A stretch of 64,000 nt of DNA from Aquirhabdus parva (GCF_003351745.1 NZ_CP031222.1:3020207-3084206), one strand, 5' to 3'; positions 25,715-34,995 are shown, counted from the stretch's first letter. Notes: a model not told the origin generated them from the sequence alone. Program-made: numbers and translations.

Positions 25715-26611
25715 ATGATTCTTAAAGACTTAAACCAGATCAACAAAGAAGCGCATATCCACACCTTCCATCCGTCTGGATTGGATTGGCCTGAGCGTTT
25801 TGATGATGAAGAACTCAAATTCCTCTCTCGCGTCGCGTTCAATGAAGAAGGCCATGAGCGTGCAGCGATTGCCTATCTGACCAAAGAACTGGCGCAGTTG
25901 GCTGAGATCGAGCGCCATGTATCAGCAGTGATGACCATTGTGCTTGCTGACTTGCAGGGGGAAGAAGATCGCCTGTCGGAAGGCTTCGAGCTGCATCATG
26001 CGCTGACTTGCTTTGCGGCAGAAGAACTGCAACATGCCAATCTGTTTTACCGCTATGTGCGTCTCTTGTCACAAGACGACTTTAAATATGCCAACAACCT
26101 GTTTCAAGCGCGTTTGACCCCGTACCAAGGCACAGATTCTCCGTATATCAAACTGGCGGCACTGTGCTGCTCGGCTTATATCGGTGAGTCAGTCATCACC
26201 GTGTTTGAGCGCAAAACCCGCGCACTGGACCCAGAGATGAAGTACTTCTTCACTCGCCTGCTCTACTGGCATGGTCTGGATGAAGCCCGCCATGTGCAGA
26301 CTGACCACTTCGTGTTTGAGCATATCGTGCCAAACCTGACAGCGGCTGAACAGCGCCGTATGCGTCAGATTCTGGACATCACCGAAGCGTTAAATGGTGA
26401 GCTTGCTACCCGCTTTGAAGCCTATACCAAAGAGAAGTTTGGCTTTGACTACACCGAAAACAACTATGCCCATCACACCCAACTGGAACTGACTGGCAAA
26501 TTCCGCAGCCTCGTGTTTGGTGAGCGCATTTCTAAAGTGGATGACGCGATGGATGATGAAGGCCGTGCCCTACTCCAGCGCTTTTCTCAGGCTGAGACGA
26601 TCCACGTCTAA
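25715..26611 (+). CDS. AurF-like non-heme diiron N-oxygenase
   Basis: A 298-aa ferritin-like helical-bundle protein. Diiron ligands in order: a Glu in helix 2 around FELHHALT (E92), E104-x-x-H107 in AAEELQHANLFYRY, E158 in AYIGESV, and H186, E190, H193 in WHGLDEARHVQTDH. The HxxxE-x-x-H order matches AurF/CmlI-type oxygenases, which oxidise aryl or alkyl amines to hydroxylamine, nitroso or nitro groups. It has a good AGGA-like ribosome binding site and 45 bp spacing in the operon. It is the most informative enzyme here, since it implies an N-oxygenated product. A related diiron oxygenase with C-H or desaturase chemistry is the alternative. Confidence 0.83.
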   Translation: MILKDLNQINKEAHIHTFHPSGLDWPERFDDEELKFLSRVAFNEEGHERAAIAYLTKELAQLAEIERHVSAVMTIVLADLQGEEDRLSEGFELHHALTCFAAEELQHANLFYRYVRLLSQDDFKYANNLFQARLTPYQGTDSPYIKLAALCCSAYIGESVITVFERKTRALDPEMKYFFTRLLYWHGLDEARHVQTDHFVFEHIVPNLTAAEQRRMRQILDITEALNGELATRFEAYTKEKFGFDYTENNYAHHTQLELTGKFRSLVFGERISKVDDAMDDEGRALLQRFSQAETIHV

Positions 26612-26644
26612 CCCCGTATTCGTCAGATTTAAAGGAGTTCTATC

Positions 26645-28057
26645 ATGACCAGCGTCACGCAAAGTCATTTATCAGAATCGGCATTGCAGACTCGTCCTTT
26701 GCTGACTGCATTGGCAATGTTTGCCTTGTTTCTGGCGGCGATGGACAGTACCGCCGTCAGCACGCTGCTGCCCTATATCAAGGGTCAGTTTCAGGATCAA
26801 ACCTTATATCCGTGGTTGCTGTCGGGCTTTATTCTCGCCAGTGTGCTGGTGACCCCAGTGGCGGGCGTGCTGTCCGACCGCTTGGGTGAGAAGCGTACCA
26901 TGCAGACTGCGCTCGGCCTGTTTCTGATCGGCTCGATTGCCATTGGTTATGCACCCAGCATCAGTACCCTGATTGCAGCACGCGTGCTGCAAGGGATTGG
27001 TGCAGGGGCGATCATGGTGACGACCTATGTCATCATCGGCAAGCTGTATAGCAACCAAGAGCGCGGCAAGATGCAAGGCTTACTGAGTCTGGTCTGGGGT
27101 GTGGCGGCGATTGTCGGTCCAATGCTCGGTGCATTGATTCAGGAGTACTGGGGCTGGCAGATGGTGTTTTTGCTCAATGTGCCACTCTGTGCGGTCATCA
27201 TCGTGATGATTGCGCTGCTCTATCCGAATAAACCAGTGGCCTCGCAAGGCGCCAAGATTGATGCCTTGACCCTGATCAGCTTTGCGGGTCTCTTGGGCGG
27301 CATCTTGCTGCTGATCATGGCGCACTCGCTGCAACTGGGACCACTGGTCAGTCATATTCTGGCGGTGATTGTGCTGGTCAGCCTGATCATTCAAGTGGTG
27401 CGGATTCGCGGCAACCAAAGTCGTAGTCTGGTGCCTGTCGCTTTCCTGCGGGAGCGCCGCTTTGTGATTCCGGCACTGCTGACGGCACTCGCCAGTATTG
27501 CGCTATATGCCACAGTAACCTTACTGCCGCTGTACTTAAGCGGTAGTAAACACTTGAGTGCGATTGAAGGCGGCTTTCTGGTGATGGCGTCAGCACTCGG
27601 CTGGGTGGTCGGTTCGGCAGTGTGTGGCGGCTTGATCAGTAAAACCAACTTCCGCATCACCGCGATCATCGGTGCGGTCCTGCTTGTCATCGGCGTGGGT
27701 GTGCTGCATCTGCTCGACAGTACTGCCAGCAATGCCTACTTCGCCTTTGCGCAAGTGTGCATCGGTTTAGGCATTGGCTTTTGTGCTACGACCACTTTGG
27801 TTTTGGTGCAGAACCAGTCCCCGCTGGCCAGTATCGGTGGCTTTACGTCTGCCGTGCAGCTCTGTCGCAATCTGGGTGCGGTGGTTGGGATCAATGTAGT
27901 GACGGCGTTACAGATCATGTCATTGCGTCATCTGGAAACCAGCCATAGCGCCAATGCGTGGTCACTGTCCTTTGCCAACAGCTTTACGGTGCTGTTGTAT
28001 TTGACCATTGCGGCTCTGGTGCTGGCACTGCTGATGCCCAAACAGGCACAACAATAA
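26645..28057 (+). CDS. MFS exporter, DHA2 (EmrB/QacA) type
   Basis: A 470-aa membrane protein, probably 14 segments. The DHA2 opening is present (MFALFLAAMDSTAVSTLLPYI), along with the loop 2-3 motif GVLSDRLGEKRTM and motif C-like GVAAIVGPMLGALIQ. AAAGGAG lies upstream of the ATG. Within this operon it is the natural candidate for exporting the pathway product, which also gives self-protection if the product is toxic. Confidence 0.9.
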   Translation: MTSVTQSHLSESALQTRPLLTALAMFALFLAAMDSTAVSTLLPYIKGQFQDQTLYPWLLSGFILASVLVTPVAGVLSDRLGEKRTMQTALGLFLIGSIAIGYAPSISTLIAARVLQGIGAGAIMVTTYVIIGKLYSNQERGKMQGLLSLVWGVAAIVGPMLGALIQEYWGWQMVFLLNVPLCAVIIVMIALLYPNKPVASQGAKIDALTLISFAGLLGGILLLIMAHSLQLGPLVSHILAVIVLVSLIIQVVRIRGNQSRSLVPVAFLRERRFVIPALLTALASIALYATVTLLPLYLSGSKHLSAIEGGFLVMASALGWVVGSAVCGGLISKTNFRITAIIGAVLLVIGVGVLHLLDSTASNAYFAFAQVCIGLGIGFCATTTLVLVQNQSPLASIGGFTSAVQLCRNLGAVVGINVVTALQIMSLRHLETSHSANAWSLSFANSFTVLLYLTIAALVLALLMPKQAQQ

Positions 28058-28110
28058 CAACAAGAAACTGCAACACCCTGATTTTCCCTGTCTAAGTTTT
28101 TCCTCTATTT

Positions 28111-28131
28111 CGGCTTGATCCTATCAGGCCG
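28111..28131 (+). other. Internal hairpin between exporter and dioxygenase genes
   Basis: CGGC-T-TGAT pairs with ATCA-G-GCCG (CGGCTTGATCCTATCAGGCCG, one mismatch pair). No T-run follows, so it may modulate or stabilise the operon mRNA rather than terminate it. The 155-bp gap here is the largest inside the operon. Confidence 0.4.
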
Positions 28132-28230
28132 AGGTAGCGCACTGCGCGTTGAGTTTGCCGTGCAGCGCAGCATTTTCAATGTTTTACATGACCTTTAGCC
28201 ACGAAAAATCATATGAGAAGGAGTAGCACT

Positions 28231-29112
28231 GTGGGTACTGTATATGAGTTTGATCCGAAGACGTCGGTTGCTGTGATCTCCCGCGATCACTTCGGTGATA
28301 TCCAAAGCGACGAACTGTTTACCATTTTGGGTCAATCTGGCGTGATTATCCTGCGTGGTTGTATCAACACCGTTGAGGAATTCAGCGCGTTTGTCAAAAA
28401 ACACAGCAGTCGTTTGAGTCTAGACCCAGCACGCAGCATGGTCGGTGGCGCAGCGCAACTGGTGGATGCTGGCACGCATGCGGTGGGTCTGCACTGTGAA
28501 AATGGGAATTCGCCATTCTGGCCTGACCTAACATGGTTCTATTGCCACCGCGCGCCCACACAAGGCTCACAAACCACCATCTGCAATGGTGCCGATGTCT
28601 ACTGGCATCTGTCCGAAGGCTGCCGTAATTTCTTTGCCGATGCGCCAATCCGCTATCGCCGCCGTGTGGCGGGAGACAAATGGCGTCGATTGGTTTGTCA
28701 TTATCGTCCGGATATCAATAATCCATCGCTGGTCTCTTTTCATGATCTGTTGAAACTGACCCAGCACGATCCACATACCACGATCACGCATGACGCCGAG
28801 AGTGATGATATTCACTACGCCTATGTCGTGTCGGCAATCCAGACCTCAAGCTTTAGCGCCCTGCCCGCCTTTGCCAACAGCATTTTGGGGCCATCTTATA
28901 ACTATGAAAAACCGATCATCGACATGGCGGATGGACGCGAGATTCCTGAAGCCTATCTGGATGAAATCGAAACCATTACCCAAGCCCATACCCACCCCAT
29001 CGGCTGGCAGGATCATGACATCGCCATGATCGACAACCGTCGGGTGATGCATGGCCGCGAGGAGATTCTGGACATGAATCGTCAAATTTTTAATGCACTC
29101 AGCTATCGCTAA
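28231..29112 (+). CDS. TauD/TfdA-type Fe(II)/2-oxoglutarate dioxygenase
   Basis: A 293-aa enzyme. The start is set at the GTG 28231 because AAGGAG (28218-28223) lies 7 nt before it; the ATG at 28213 overlaps this site and would lack its own. The HxE iron motif is in VGLHCENGN (H88, E90), and the distal histidine and 2-oxoglutarate arginine lie in the C-terminal IDNRRVMHGRE. TauD-family enzymes hydroxylate, desaturate or cleave C-N and C-S bonds. Using Glu instead of Asp in the facial triad is tolerated in the family. In this operon it probably tailors the amine or acyl precursor. Confidence 0.85.
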   Translation: MGTVYEFDPKTSVAVISRDHFGDIQSDELFTILGQSGVIILRGCINTVEEFSAFVKKHSSRLSLDPARSMVGGAAQLVDAGTHAVGLHCENGNSPFWPDLTWFYCHRAPTQGSQTTICNGADVYWHLSEGCRNFFADAPIRYRRRVAGDKWRRLVCHYRPDINNPSLVSFHDLLKLTQHDPHTTITHDAESDDIHYAYVVSAIQTSSFSALPAFANSILGPSYNYEKPIIDMADGREIPEAYLDEIETITQAHTHPIGWQDHDIAMIDNRRVMHGREEILDMNRQIFNALSYR

Positions 29113-29121
29113 GGAGGCCTC

Positions 29122-30267
29122 ATGAATTTATCTCTACAACCTGCCATTGTCAGCGCCCGCTATGAGACTTTTGTCGATCAAGCTGGCGCAGAGCATATAG
29201 ATCTGACGGGTGGTTTTGGCTATCAGGAACTGACCGTCGTCCATGCGGTCGATCAACAAGCCAAGCGTATGGGGCTGTCGAATCGTGTACTGATCTCAGC
29301 CCCCCTCTTAAACTTCTGTAGCACGCTTGCCAAAGTACTGCCTAAACCGCTCGACATGTCTTATGTCTGTAACTCTGGCGATGAGGCCTTTGAAGGTGCG
29401 CTCAAACTGTGTAAAGGATTAAAACCGCAGGGTCAGACCCTCGTCTATATCACTGGCGGGGACTATGGCTCGCTGACCTACGGTCGCTGTCTAAGCCATC
29501 CTGAACAGTATCCTGAAGTAGTCGAATTTTTGGGTATGCGCTTGATCGGTATTCAGAACATCCAGCAGTTAAAGTCGATTTCCCGCGTGGAGGATTGCTT
29601 TGCGGTGTGCTATACGCCGCTGATAATCGATGCCGAGGGTCGGACTCGTACTCTGGATGCTGCTCTTGTCAAAGCCTTGAGTCAATTTGCCAAGCAAGCC
29701 AAAGCCCCAGTGATCTGTATGGACTCACGCACGGCATTAGGTCGTACGGGCAAGACGTTTGGCTTTGAACTCTATGGCGTGGTGCCTGACATTGAAGTGC
29801 TTGGCGATGGTCTGGGCGGTAATGTGATTCCCATCGGCACGTATACCTGTAGCGCCAAGCTTGCTCATGGCGTCTACGGCAGTAGCTCACCCGCCAAACA
29901 CGGCAGTACTACTGCGGGGAATCCGCTCGCGTGTGCCGCAGCACTGGCAGTACTGGACTATCTCCACCACCGCGATATTCCCAGCCGCTGTCTGGCGCAT
30001 AGCCAAATCCTGCGTACCGCTTTGCAGGATTATCAGCCTACGGTCGCCGGGTCTTGGGTCAGCATCGTCATTCCAGATGGGATTGATAGCGCCACGCTGC
30101 AAGCTGATCTCTATGCACGCGGCGTCTATGTCAACGCGCCCATACAGCGCATTCTAAACATCAGTGCACCGATCATCGCCCGTCCTGAATCCATCCAAAA
30201 AGCCGCCACTATCATTCATGAGGTATTGCAACATGACCAGTCAAATTTCATTGCCAAAATTGCTTGA
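29122..30267 (+). CDS. Class III aminotransferase homolog lacking the PLP lysine
   Basis: A 381-aa protein with AAGGAGG before the ATG. Clear class III features remain: VCNSGDEAFEGALKL near residue 85, LGRTG near 206-210, and HGSTTAGNPLACAAALAVLDYL near 265-285. However, the conserved LGKGLGGG segment reads LGDGLGGN, so the Schiff-base lysine is Asp (D229, codon GAT at 29806-29808). The DE pair before the cofactor region also reads MDSRT. The protein should not form the internal aldimine and is unlikely to transaminate. Its gene overlaps the intact aminotransferase gene by 35 bp, suggesting a partner subunit or repurposed enzyme. The length is slightly short for the family. Confidence 0.85.
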   Translation: MNLSLQPAIVSARYETFVDQAGAEHIDLTGGFGYQELTVVHAVDQQAKRMGLSNRVLISAPLLNFCSTLAKVLPKPLDMSYVCNSGDEAFEGALKLCKGLKPQGQTLVYITGGDYGSLTYGRCLSHPEQYPEVVEFLGMRLIGIQNIQQLKSISRVEDCFAVCYTPLIIDAEGRTRTLDAALVKALSQFAKQAKAPVICMDSRTALGRTGKTFGFELYGVVPDIEVLGDGLGGNVIPIGTYTCSAKLAHGVYGSSSPAKHGSTTAGNPLACAAALAVLDYLHHRDIPSRCLAHSQILRTALQDYQPTVAGSWVSIVIPDGIDSATLQADLYARGVYVNAPIQRILNISAPIIARPESIQKAATIIHEVLQHDQSNFIAKIA

Positions 30268-31576
30268 TCAGTGTGAACAACACTGGAGCGCTTCTGCCGC
30301 CAAGCTGTACCGTATCAGCCAAAACTCGGTAGAGCAGGAAGCGGATGGCATCCATGTCTACGATCATCGCGGTCAGAAGTTTATCGACTGCGCCTGTAGC
30401 TATGGGGTGTTCATCGTCGGTCATCGTAACCCTGCGGTACAGCAGGCGGCGGTCGGTCAGTTAAAGACGCTGGCGTGGACACCGACAGGCTTTATCAATC
30501 CTGCCCAGCAAGCCCTGACGGATAAGCTCAAAGCGCTTGTTCCCGGCGCATGGGGCGATGTGCACTATATGGTGTCGGGTGCGGAAGCCATTGAGCAGAC
30601 CTTACGCTATGTACTGAAGGTCAAAGCGGATCGTAAAGGAATCGTGGTGATGCTGGACTCTTATCACGGCAAGACCTTGGCGGCGATGAACATCCTCGGC
30701 CAGCATCAACATCAAAACACTTACGGCAAGATCGCAGACGAAGTGAAGTTCGTGCCGTATGGCGATGTTGAAGCGCTGCGTGCTGCGGTGGGAGATGGCG
30801 TGCGTGCGGTGTATTTGGAGCCGATCTTGGGCGGTGCACATCTGCGATTGCCACCAGCGGGCTACCTCAAACAGGTTGAAGCAATCTGTAAATCGACCGA
30901 CACCCTGCTGGTCGCTGATGAAATTCAGACCGCATTTGGTCGCTGTGGTCGCTGGTTTGCCATCGAATACGGTCCGATCACCCCAGATATGATCATCCTA
31001 TCCAAAGGTCTGACCGGTGGCTATGCCTCGATTGCCTGTGTGCTGTATAGCGAGAAGCTCAGCCAAACGCACCCGACTGATGTGATTGAACCCGATCAGC
31101 GCAGTCATGGCGGACATCCCTTTGCCAGTACGGCAGGTCTGGCTGCGATTCAGTTTATTGAAGATCAGCATCTGGTGGAGCAAGCGGATCGTCATGGTCG
31201 TCAGTTTGGTGAGGGTTTACAGCGCCTTGCCGCCAAGTACCCCCAGATCATTGAGGATGCTCCCGCGATTGGTCTGATGACGGGACTGCGTCTACGCGGT
31301 GCTGTGTATGAGGCGCTGCTGTCGATGCAGCTTGGCAAGCGCGGTATCCATGCGGGCAACTCCATGAATGAGAAGGCAGCTAATCCTGTACTGCGTCTTT
31401 ATCCCCCACTGCAAATTGATCTGGCGAGTCTGGATCATGTACTGGCGATGCTGGATGAATCACTGGCGCAGATTGCCAAGATGCCGCCGCTGGTTATTCG
31501 TCTTTTAAAACCGCTGATTCATCATCTCTACAAAGCGCCGAATGATCTACTGCGCTGGGTTGAGGCGAAGAATTAA
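30233..31576 (+). CDS. Class III (PLP-dependent) aminotransferase
   Basis: A 447-aa enzyme. The start at 30233 has GAGGT upstream and gives MTSQISLPK. The catalytic features are intact: SGAEAIE at 115-121, SYHGKT at 143-148, the DE pair in VADEIQTAFGR (229-230) and the PLP lysine K258 in LSKGLTGGYASIA. The family transfers amino groups to and from omega- or alpha-positions of amino acids and polyamines. It is the last gene of the operon and is followed by a strong terminator. By context it supplies or removes the amine nitrogen that the AurF-like enzyme oxidises. Confidence 0.92.
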   Translation: MTSQISLPKLLDQCEQHWSASAAKLYRISQNSVEQEADGIHVYDHRGQKFIDCACSYGVFIVGHRNPAVQQAAVGQLKTLAWTPTGFINPAQQALTDKLKALVPGAWGDVHYMVSGAEAIEQTLRYVLKVKADRKGIVVMLDSYHGKTLAAMNILGQHQHQNTYGKIADEVKFVPYGDVEALRAAVGDGVRAVYLEPILGGAHLRLPPAGYLKQVEAICKSTDTLLVADEIQTAFGRCGRWFAIEYGPITPDMIILSKGLTGGYASIACVLYSEKLSQTHPTDVIEPDQRSHGGHPFASTAGLAAIQFIEDQHLVEQADRHGRQFGEGLQRLAAKYPQIIEDAPAIGLMTGLRLRGAVYEALLSMQLGKRGIHAGNSMNEKAANPVLRLYPPLQIDLASLDHVLAMLDESLAQIAKMPPLVIRLLKPLIHHLYKAPNDLLRWVEAKN

Positions 31577-31593
31577 GCTTTTAAAATGAAATC

Positions 31594-31629
31594 AAAAGCG
31601 CTGTCTCAAAGGAGCCGGCGCTTTTTTTT
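31594..31629. terminator. Terminator of the biosynthetic operon
   Basis: AAAAGCGC pairs with GCGCTTTT across a 16-nt loop, followed by T8 in total on the plus strand. It also lies just before the end of the convergent cupin gene. Confidence 0.85.
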
Positions 31630-31630
31630 G

Positions 31631-31978
31631 CTAGAGAAACTCGACTCGCTTTTCCCAGATCGCCAGTACGATACAGCCATCGACACTGTGGACATTGTGA
31701 TCAGTTCCCGGTGGATGGATCAGCAGGGTGCCGGTGGGATGATGACCGACATCATCGGTTTGGCTGCCTGAGAGCACCAAAATATGCTCATAGCCCGCAT
31801 GGCGATGTTTAGGTGCGCTGGCTCCGGCTTGATAGCGCAGCAGCATGGCGGCTGATCCTTGGTTGACCGCCTCATAGATGGGATAGCAATCTATCCCGTC
31901 GTGAAACGGTTGCCACTGCAATTGATGCTGAGTGCTCAGGATATCAAACAGCCCTTGTAATTGAATGATCTGGTTCAT
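31631..31978 (-). CDS. Cupin domain protein (ChrR-like)
   Basis: A 115-aa single-cupin protein. The metal-binding motifs are visible as [17 protein letters not shown] (first cupin motif, H-x-H...E) and [16 protein letters not shown] (second motif). The start at 31978 overlaps the stop of the upstream hydrolase (ATGA), so they are co-translated. The sequence resembles anti-sigma ChrR cupin domains, but no zinc-binding N-terminal ASD is present. A metal-dependent enzyme or small-molecule sensor in the nitrogen operon is likely. Confidence 0.83.
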   Translation of the reverse strand: MNQIIQLQGLFDILSTQHQLQWQPFHDGIDCYPIYEAVNQGSAAMLLRYQAGASAPKHRHAGYEHILVLSGSQTDDVGHHPTGTLLIHPPGTDHNVHSVDGCIVLAIWEKRVEFL

Positions 31979-32658
31979 GCGGTCAGTGCCTTGATCAAGG
32001 CGGTTGAGTTTGAAACCGCGCCGAATACCCCGCCCTGCATTTTGATCATGCTCAGCGCTGCCAGATGATTCTGGTGGTCTGTCGCGCCGCAGCAGTCTTC
32101 CAGCAGTACACACTCAAAGCCACGGTCATTGCCCTCGCGCATGGTGGTATGTACGCACACGTCGGTGGTGATGCCCGTCAGAATGATGTTTTCAATGCCT
32201 TTGGTGCGCAGGATCAACTCAAGGTCGGTGGCACAGAATGAACCCTTGCCCGGTTTATCGATGATCGGTTCGCCGTCCAGCGGTTTGAGTTCGTCGATGA
32301 TATCCCAGCCGACTTCACCGCGAATCAGGATCTTGCCGCAGGGTCCGGGATCACCAATGCCGGCGCCCATCTGCCGCGACCGCCAGCGTTTATTGGCAGG
32401 AAGATCAGTCAGGTCAGGACGGTGCCCTTCGCGGGTATGGATAATCAAAAAACCTTGCGCACGTAGCACGTCCAGCAGCGCTTTGATCGGCTCAATCGGC
32501 GCACGGGTCAGGCTCAAGTCATAGCCCATCTTGTCAACATAGCCGCCAACACCACAGAAATCGATCTGCATATCAATGATGATCAAGGCAGTATTTTCCG
32601 GACGCAGATCGCCATTGTACGGCCATGCATAGGGCGAGGATTCGATATACCGGGTCAT
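31975..32658 (-). CDS. biuH: Biuret amidohydrolase (isochorismatase-like cysteine hydrolase)
   Basis: A 227-aa enzyme. The catalytic triad of the family is present with the spacing I know from Rhizobium BiuH: D29 in [10 protein letters not shown]135 in IDKPGKGSF and C168 in [10 protein letters not shown]. Long stretches such as [18 protein letters not shown]-x-RAPIEPIK, [17 protein letters not shown] and GDPGPCG are as in biuret hydrolases, which split biuret to allophanate and ammonia. No allophanate hydrolase gene is adjacent. It is the third gene of a four-gene operon behind a sigma-54 promoter, consistent with nitrogen scavenging. Ureidoacrylate-type amidase activity is the alternative. 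Confidence 0.82.
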   Translation of the reverse strand: MTRYIESSPYAWPYNGDLRPENTALIIIDMQIDFCGVGGYVDKMGYDLSLTRAPIEPIKALLDVLRAQGFLIIHTREGHRPDLTDLPANKRWRSRQMGAGIGDPGPCGKILIRGEVGWDIIDELKPLDGEPIIDKPGKGSFCATDLELILRTKGIENIILTGITTDVCVHTTMREGNDRGFECVLLEDCCGATDHQNHLAALSMIKMQGGVFGAVSNSTALIKALTA

Positions 32659-32694
32659 GTGAACTCCTTTAAAAGATAACTATTATTTTTTAGG

Positions 32695-34257
32695 TTAACC
32701 ATCCACTGATGCCACAGGGCTCTTGGCCAGCAATCCTGCATTTTTATGGCAGAGGAACAAAAAGATGCTGACGATAAGGTACGCGATAACCACTTCAGGT
32801 GATTTCATCACCCCAATGGCTTGGCTATGCATAAAGCCAAAGAAGGTCAGTACCGCACCGGCAAACGCAAATGCCGAGGCTTTATGGAAGGCTTTATCAA
32901 TGATGCAAGCCGTGATCGCGGCAAGGATCAAACTGACCAGAATCGCGCCACTGCCAAGGATATCCAGCCCTTGATAGATGACCCCAGTGTTGGCGAGTTT
33001 ATCCATACCGACGGCGGCAGCATTGGTGCCTGCGGCGCCCAAGGCATTGTCAATTTGCAACTTGCCCCAGCCCGCCACTTGCGGTATCAAGGCGACGATC
33101 ACCGCAGGGGCATGCACACGCGGTGTCTCCTGAAAAGCCTGCGCACCGATTAACAGTCCGATATAGAGCAGGATCGGTGAAATCGCGACGATGGGGATAA
33201 TCGCCATCATGAACGCCAAAATACCAAAACAGGACAGGATTAAAATCATCACCCCGGTTGCGGCGGAGTAACCAATGCGCCCGCCCATCGCCTTCCAGCC
33301 GGGATGTCCAATATAGACGGCATTGATAAACGGATTGCCCAAGCAGCAGCCGATGAGACTGACTATGCCATCCGCAGTCAGCACCCGCGTGGTTGGATAG
33401 TGGTCGCCACCTGCCTCGGCACTTTCGACATTGTCCATTGCTTCTACAAGGTCATAGATCCCGAAGGGAATTGCGGTGACCAGAATCACGGCCAAGTAGT
33501 CAAAACCATTAAAGACATGACCAAAAGCAGGGATCGGAATCGAGAAGCCAAAGCTGGCAAAGGAGTCACCGAGGTGACTTAAACTCATACCGCCGATATG
33601 AAAGCCCATGGCAAGGCTACCCCATGCAATCAGGGAGCCGACGATGATAGCCACCAGACCGGCGGGCATGCCCTTAAAGTAGCGCACACCGCCAAACCAG
33701 TTTGCCAGCAGAATCGCAAAGCACACTACCCCAACGATTGGGTCCATAAACATGTCTAGCGCAGGACGCAGTGAGATATAGGCAATCGACACGCCAGCCA
33801 ATGCACCCAATAGCGCCACACGCGGCGTCACCCTGCGTATAAATGGTGCGATAAAACCGCCGATCATCAGCACAAAGCTCTGCACAAACACCCACGCAAG
33901 GCCCGCCTCCCAACCTTTGACCGGATCACCACTCGCCGCGCCGATCGGCAGCATGATCACAAACACCACCACAAACATGTGTGGCACGCTGATGCCTGAG
34001 GGCAACGCGCAGACATCGTTGCGTCCGGTTTTCTTGGCAAGTTGGTAGGCCATCCATGCGTAGTACATGGTGGAGAGAAAGAGCATGAACCCTGCAGCAG
34101 GGAGGATGCGCCCGAAGGTCAAGGCATCAGGCAGCTTTAAGACATATTTTAAGAGTGCGGTGAGGGTCAGCATATTGACCAAGATATTGGTGCCAAAGCC
34201 AAAAAAGGCGTTCCAATCCCCCACTGCCCAGAGGACAGGTTTGTGTGTGGTTTGCAT
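32695..34257 (-). CDS. NCS2/AzgA-like permease (xanthine/uracil permease superfamily)
   Basis: A 520-aa membrane protein with about 12-13 segments. It carries the superfamily patterns ALPSGISVPHMFVVVFVIMLPIGA, GIYDLVEAMDNVESAEAGGDHYPTTRVLTADGI and CCLGNPFINAVYIGHPGWKAMGGRIGYSAATG. The ATG at 34257 has AGAGAGA upstream. Flanked by two isochorismatase-fold hydrolases under a nitrogen-type promoter, it most likely imports their nitrogen-rich substrate (biuret, a triazine or a ureide) rather than ordinary nucleobases. That substrate is inference. Confidence 0.85.
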   Translation of the reverse strand: MQTTHKPVLWAVGDWNAFFGFGTNILVNMLTLTALLKYVLKLPDALTFGRILPAAGFMLFLSTMYYAWMAYQLAKKTGRNDVCALPSGISVPHMFVVVFVIMLPIGAASGDPVKGWEAGLAWVFVQSFVLMIGGFIAPFIRRVTPRVALLGALAGVSIAYISLRPALDMFMDPIVGVVCFAILLANWFGGVRYFKGMPAGLVAIIVGSLIAWGSLAMGFHIGGMSLSHLGDSFASFGFSIPIPAFGHVFNGFDYLAVILVTAIPFGIYDLVEAMDNVESAEAGGDHYPTTRVLTADGIVSLIGCCLGNPFINAVYIGHPGWKAMGGRIGYSAATGVMILILSCFGILAFMMAIIPIVAISPILLYIGLLIGAQAFQETPRVHAPAVIVALIPQVAGWGKLQIDNALGAAGTNAAAVGMDKLANTGVIYQGLDILGSGAILVSLILAAITACIIDKAFHKASAFAFAGAVLTFFGFMHSQAIGVMKSPEVVIAYLIVSIFLFLCHKNAGLLAKSPVASVDG

Positions 34258-34317
34258 GGTTTTCTCTCTTATCGAATCAATCACCCCATTTTTAAAAGCA
34301 CATCAAACCGTCAAGCT

Positions 34318-34995
34318 TTATGGCGTTTGAAGTGCGTGGATAATGGCGTTTGAGTCAGAAACCCAGCCAAATATCCCCCCCTGTGCCGCGATCATGCGTA
34401 ACGCAACTTCATGAAACTCTGGAAAATAAGATGCCGTGCAGTCCGCAGGTACCACACACTCAAAACCACGGTCATTGGCTTCGCGCACGGTGGTATGGAC
34501 ACAGACTTCGGTAGTCACCCCGCAGACAATGAGCGTGGATATGTTTTTGTTTTTTAAGAGAAGTTCGAGATCGGTCTGATAGAACGCGCCTTTACCCGGT
34601 TTGTCGAGCACAGGCTCACCGCTGATCGGTGCCAGATCGGGAATGATGTCGTGCCCGGCCTCACCACGAATCAGAATACGGCCCATGGGACCGATATCCC
34701 CGATACGCTCGGTGCCTTTGCCACGGTTTAATTTGGCAGGTGGGGCATCACTCAGGTCAGGACGATGCCCTTCGCGGGTATGAATAATAAAGAGCCCAGC
34801 AGCGCGGGCGGCTTGCAGGAGCTTTTGACAAGGGAGGATGGCTGAGCGCAGCAGTGAGACGTCATTACCCAGCATCGCGCCAAAGCCGCCCAACTCCAGA
34901 AAGTCACGCTGCATGTCGATGATCACCAAAGCAATATACTTGGGATCAAACTGCAGAGGGTAAGGTTCGGCTTGGATCTCGTGCTTACTTATCAT
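34318..34995 (-). CDS. Isochorismatase-like cysteine hydrolase (BiuH paralog)
   Basis: A 225-aa enzyme clearly paralogous to 31975-32658. Its triad is D27 (VIIDMQRDF), K132 (LDKPGKGAF) and C165 ([11 protein letters not shown]). It lacks several segments shared with known biuret hydrolases: there is a [15 protein letters not shown] stretch in place of the ANKRWRS/GDPGPCG block. It probably acts on a related but different amide, perhaps upstream or downstream of biuret. It is the first gene of the operon, with GAGGGTGCC just before the ATG and the sigma-54 promoter 36-51 bp upstream. Confidence 0.83.
   Translation of the reverse strand: MISKHEIQAEPYPLQFDPKYIALVIIDMQRDFLELGGFGAMLGNDVSLLRSAILPCQKLLQAARAAGLFIIHTREGHRPDLSDAPPAKLNRGKGTERIGDIGPMGRILIRGEAGHDIIPDLAPISGEPVLDKPGKGAFYQTDLELLLKNKNISTLIVCGVTTEVCVHTTVREANDRGFECVVPADCTASYFPEFHEVALRMIAAQGGIFGWVSDSNAIIHALQTP

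Noticed and set aside
26804-27918. Several long antisense ORFs in the MFS gene
   Set aside because: They are shadows of a GC-rich membrane protein gene: no ribosome binding sites and low-complexity His/Gln-rich translations.
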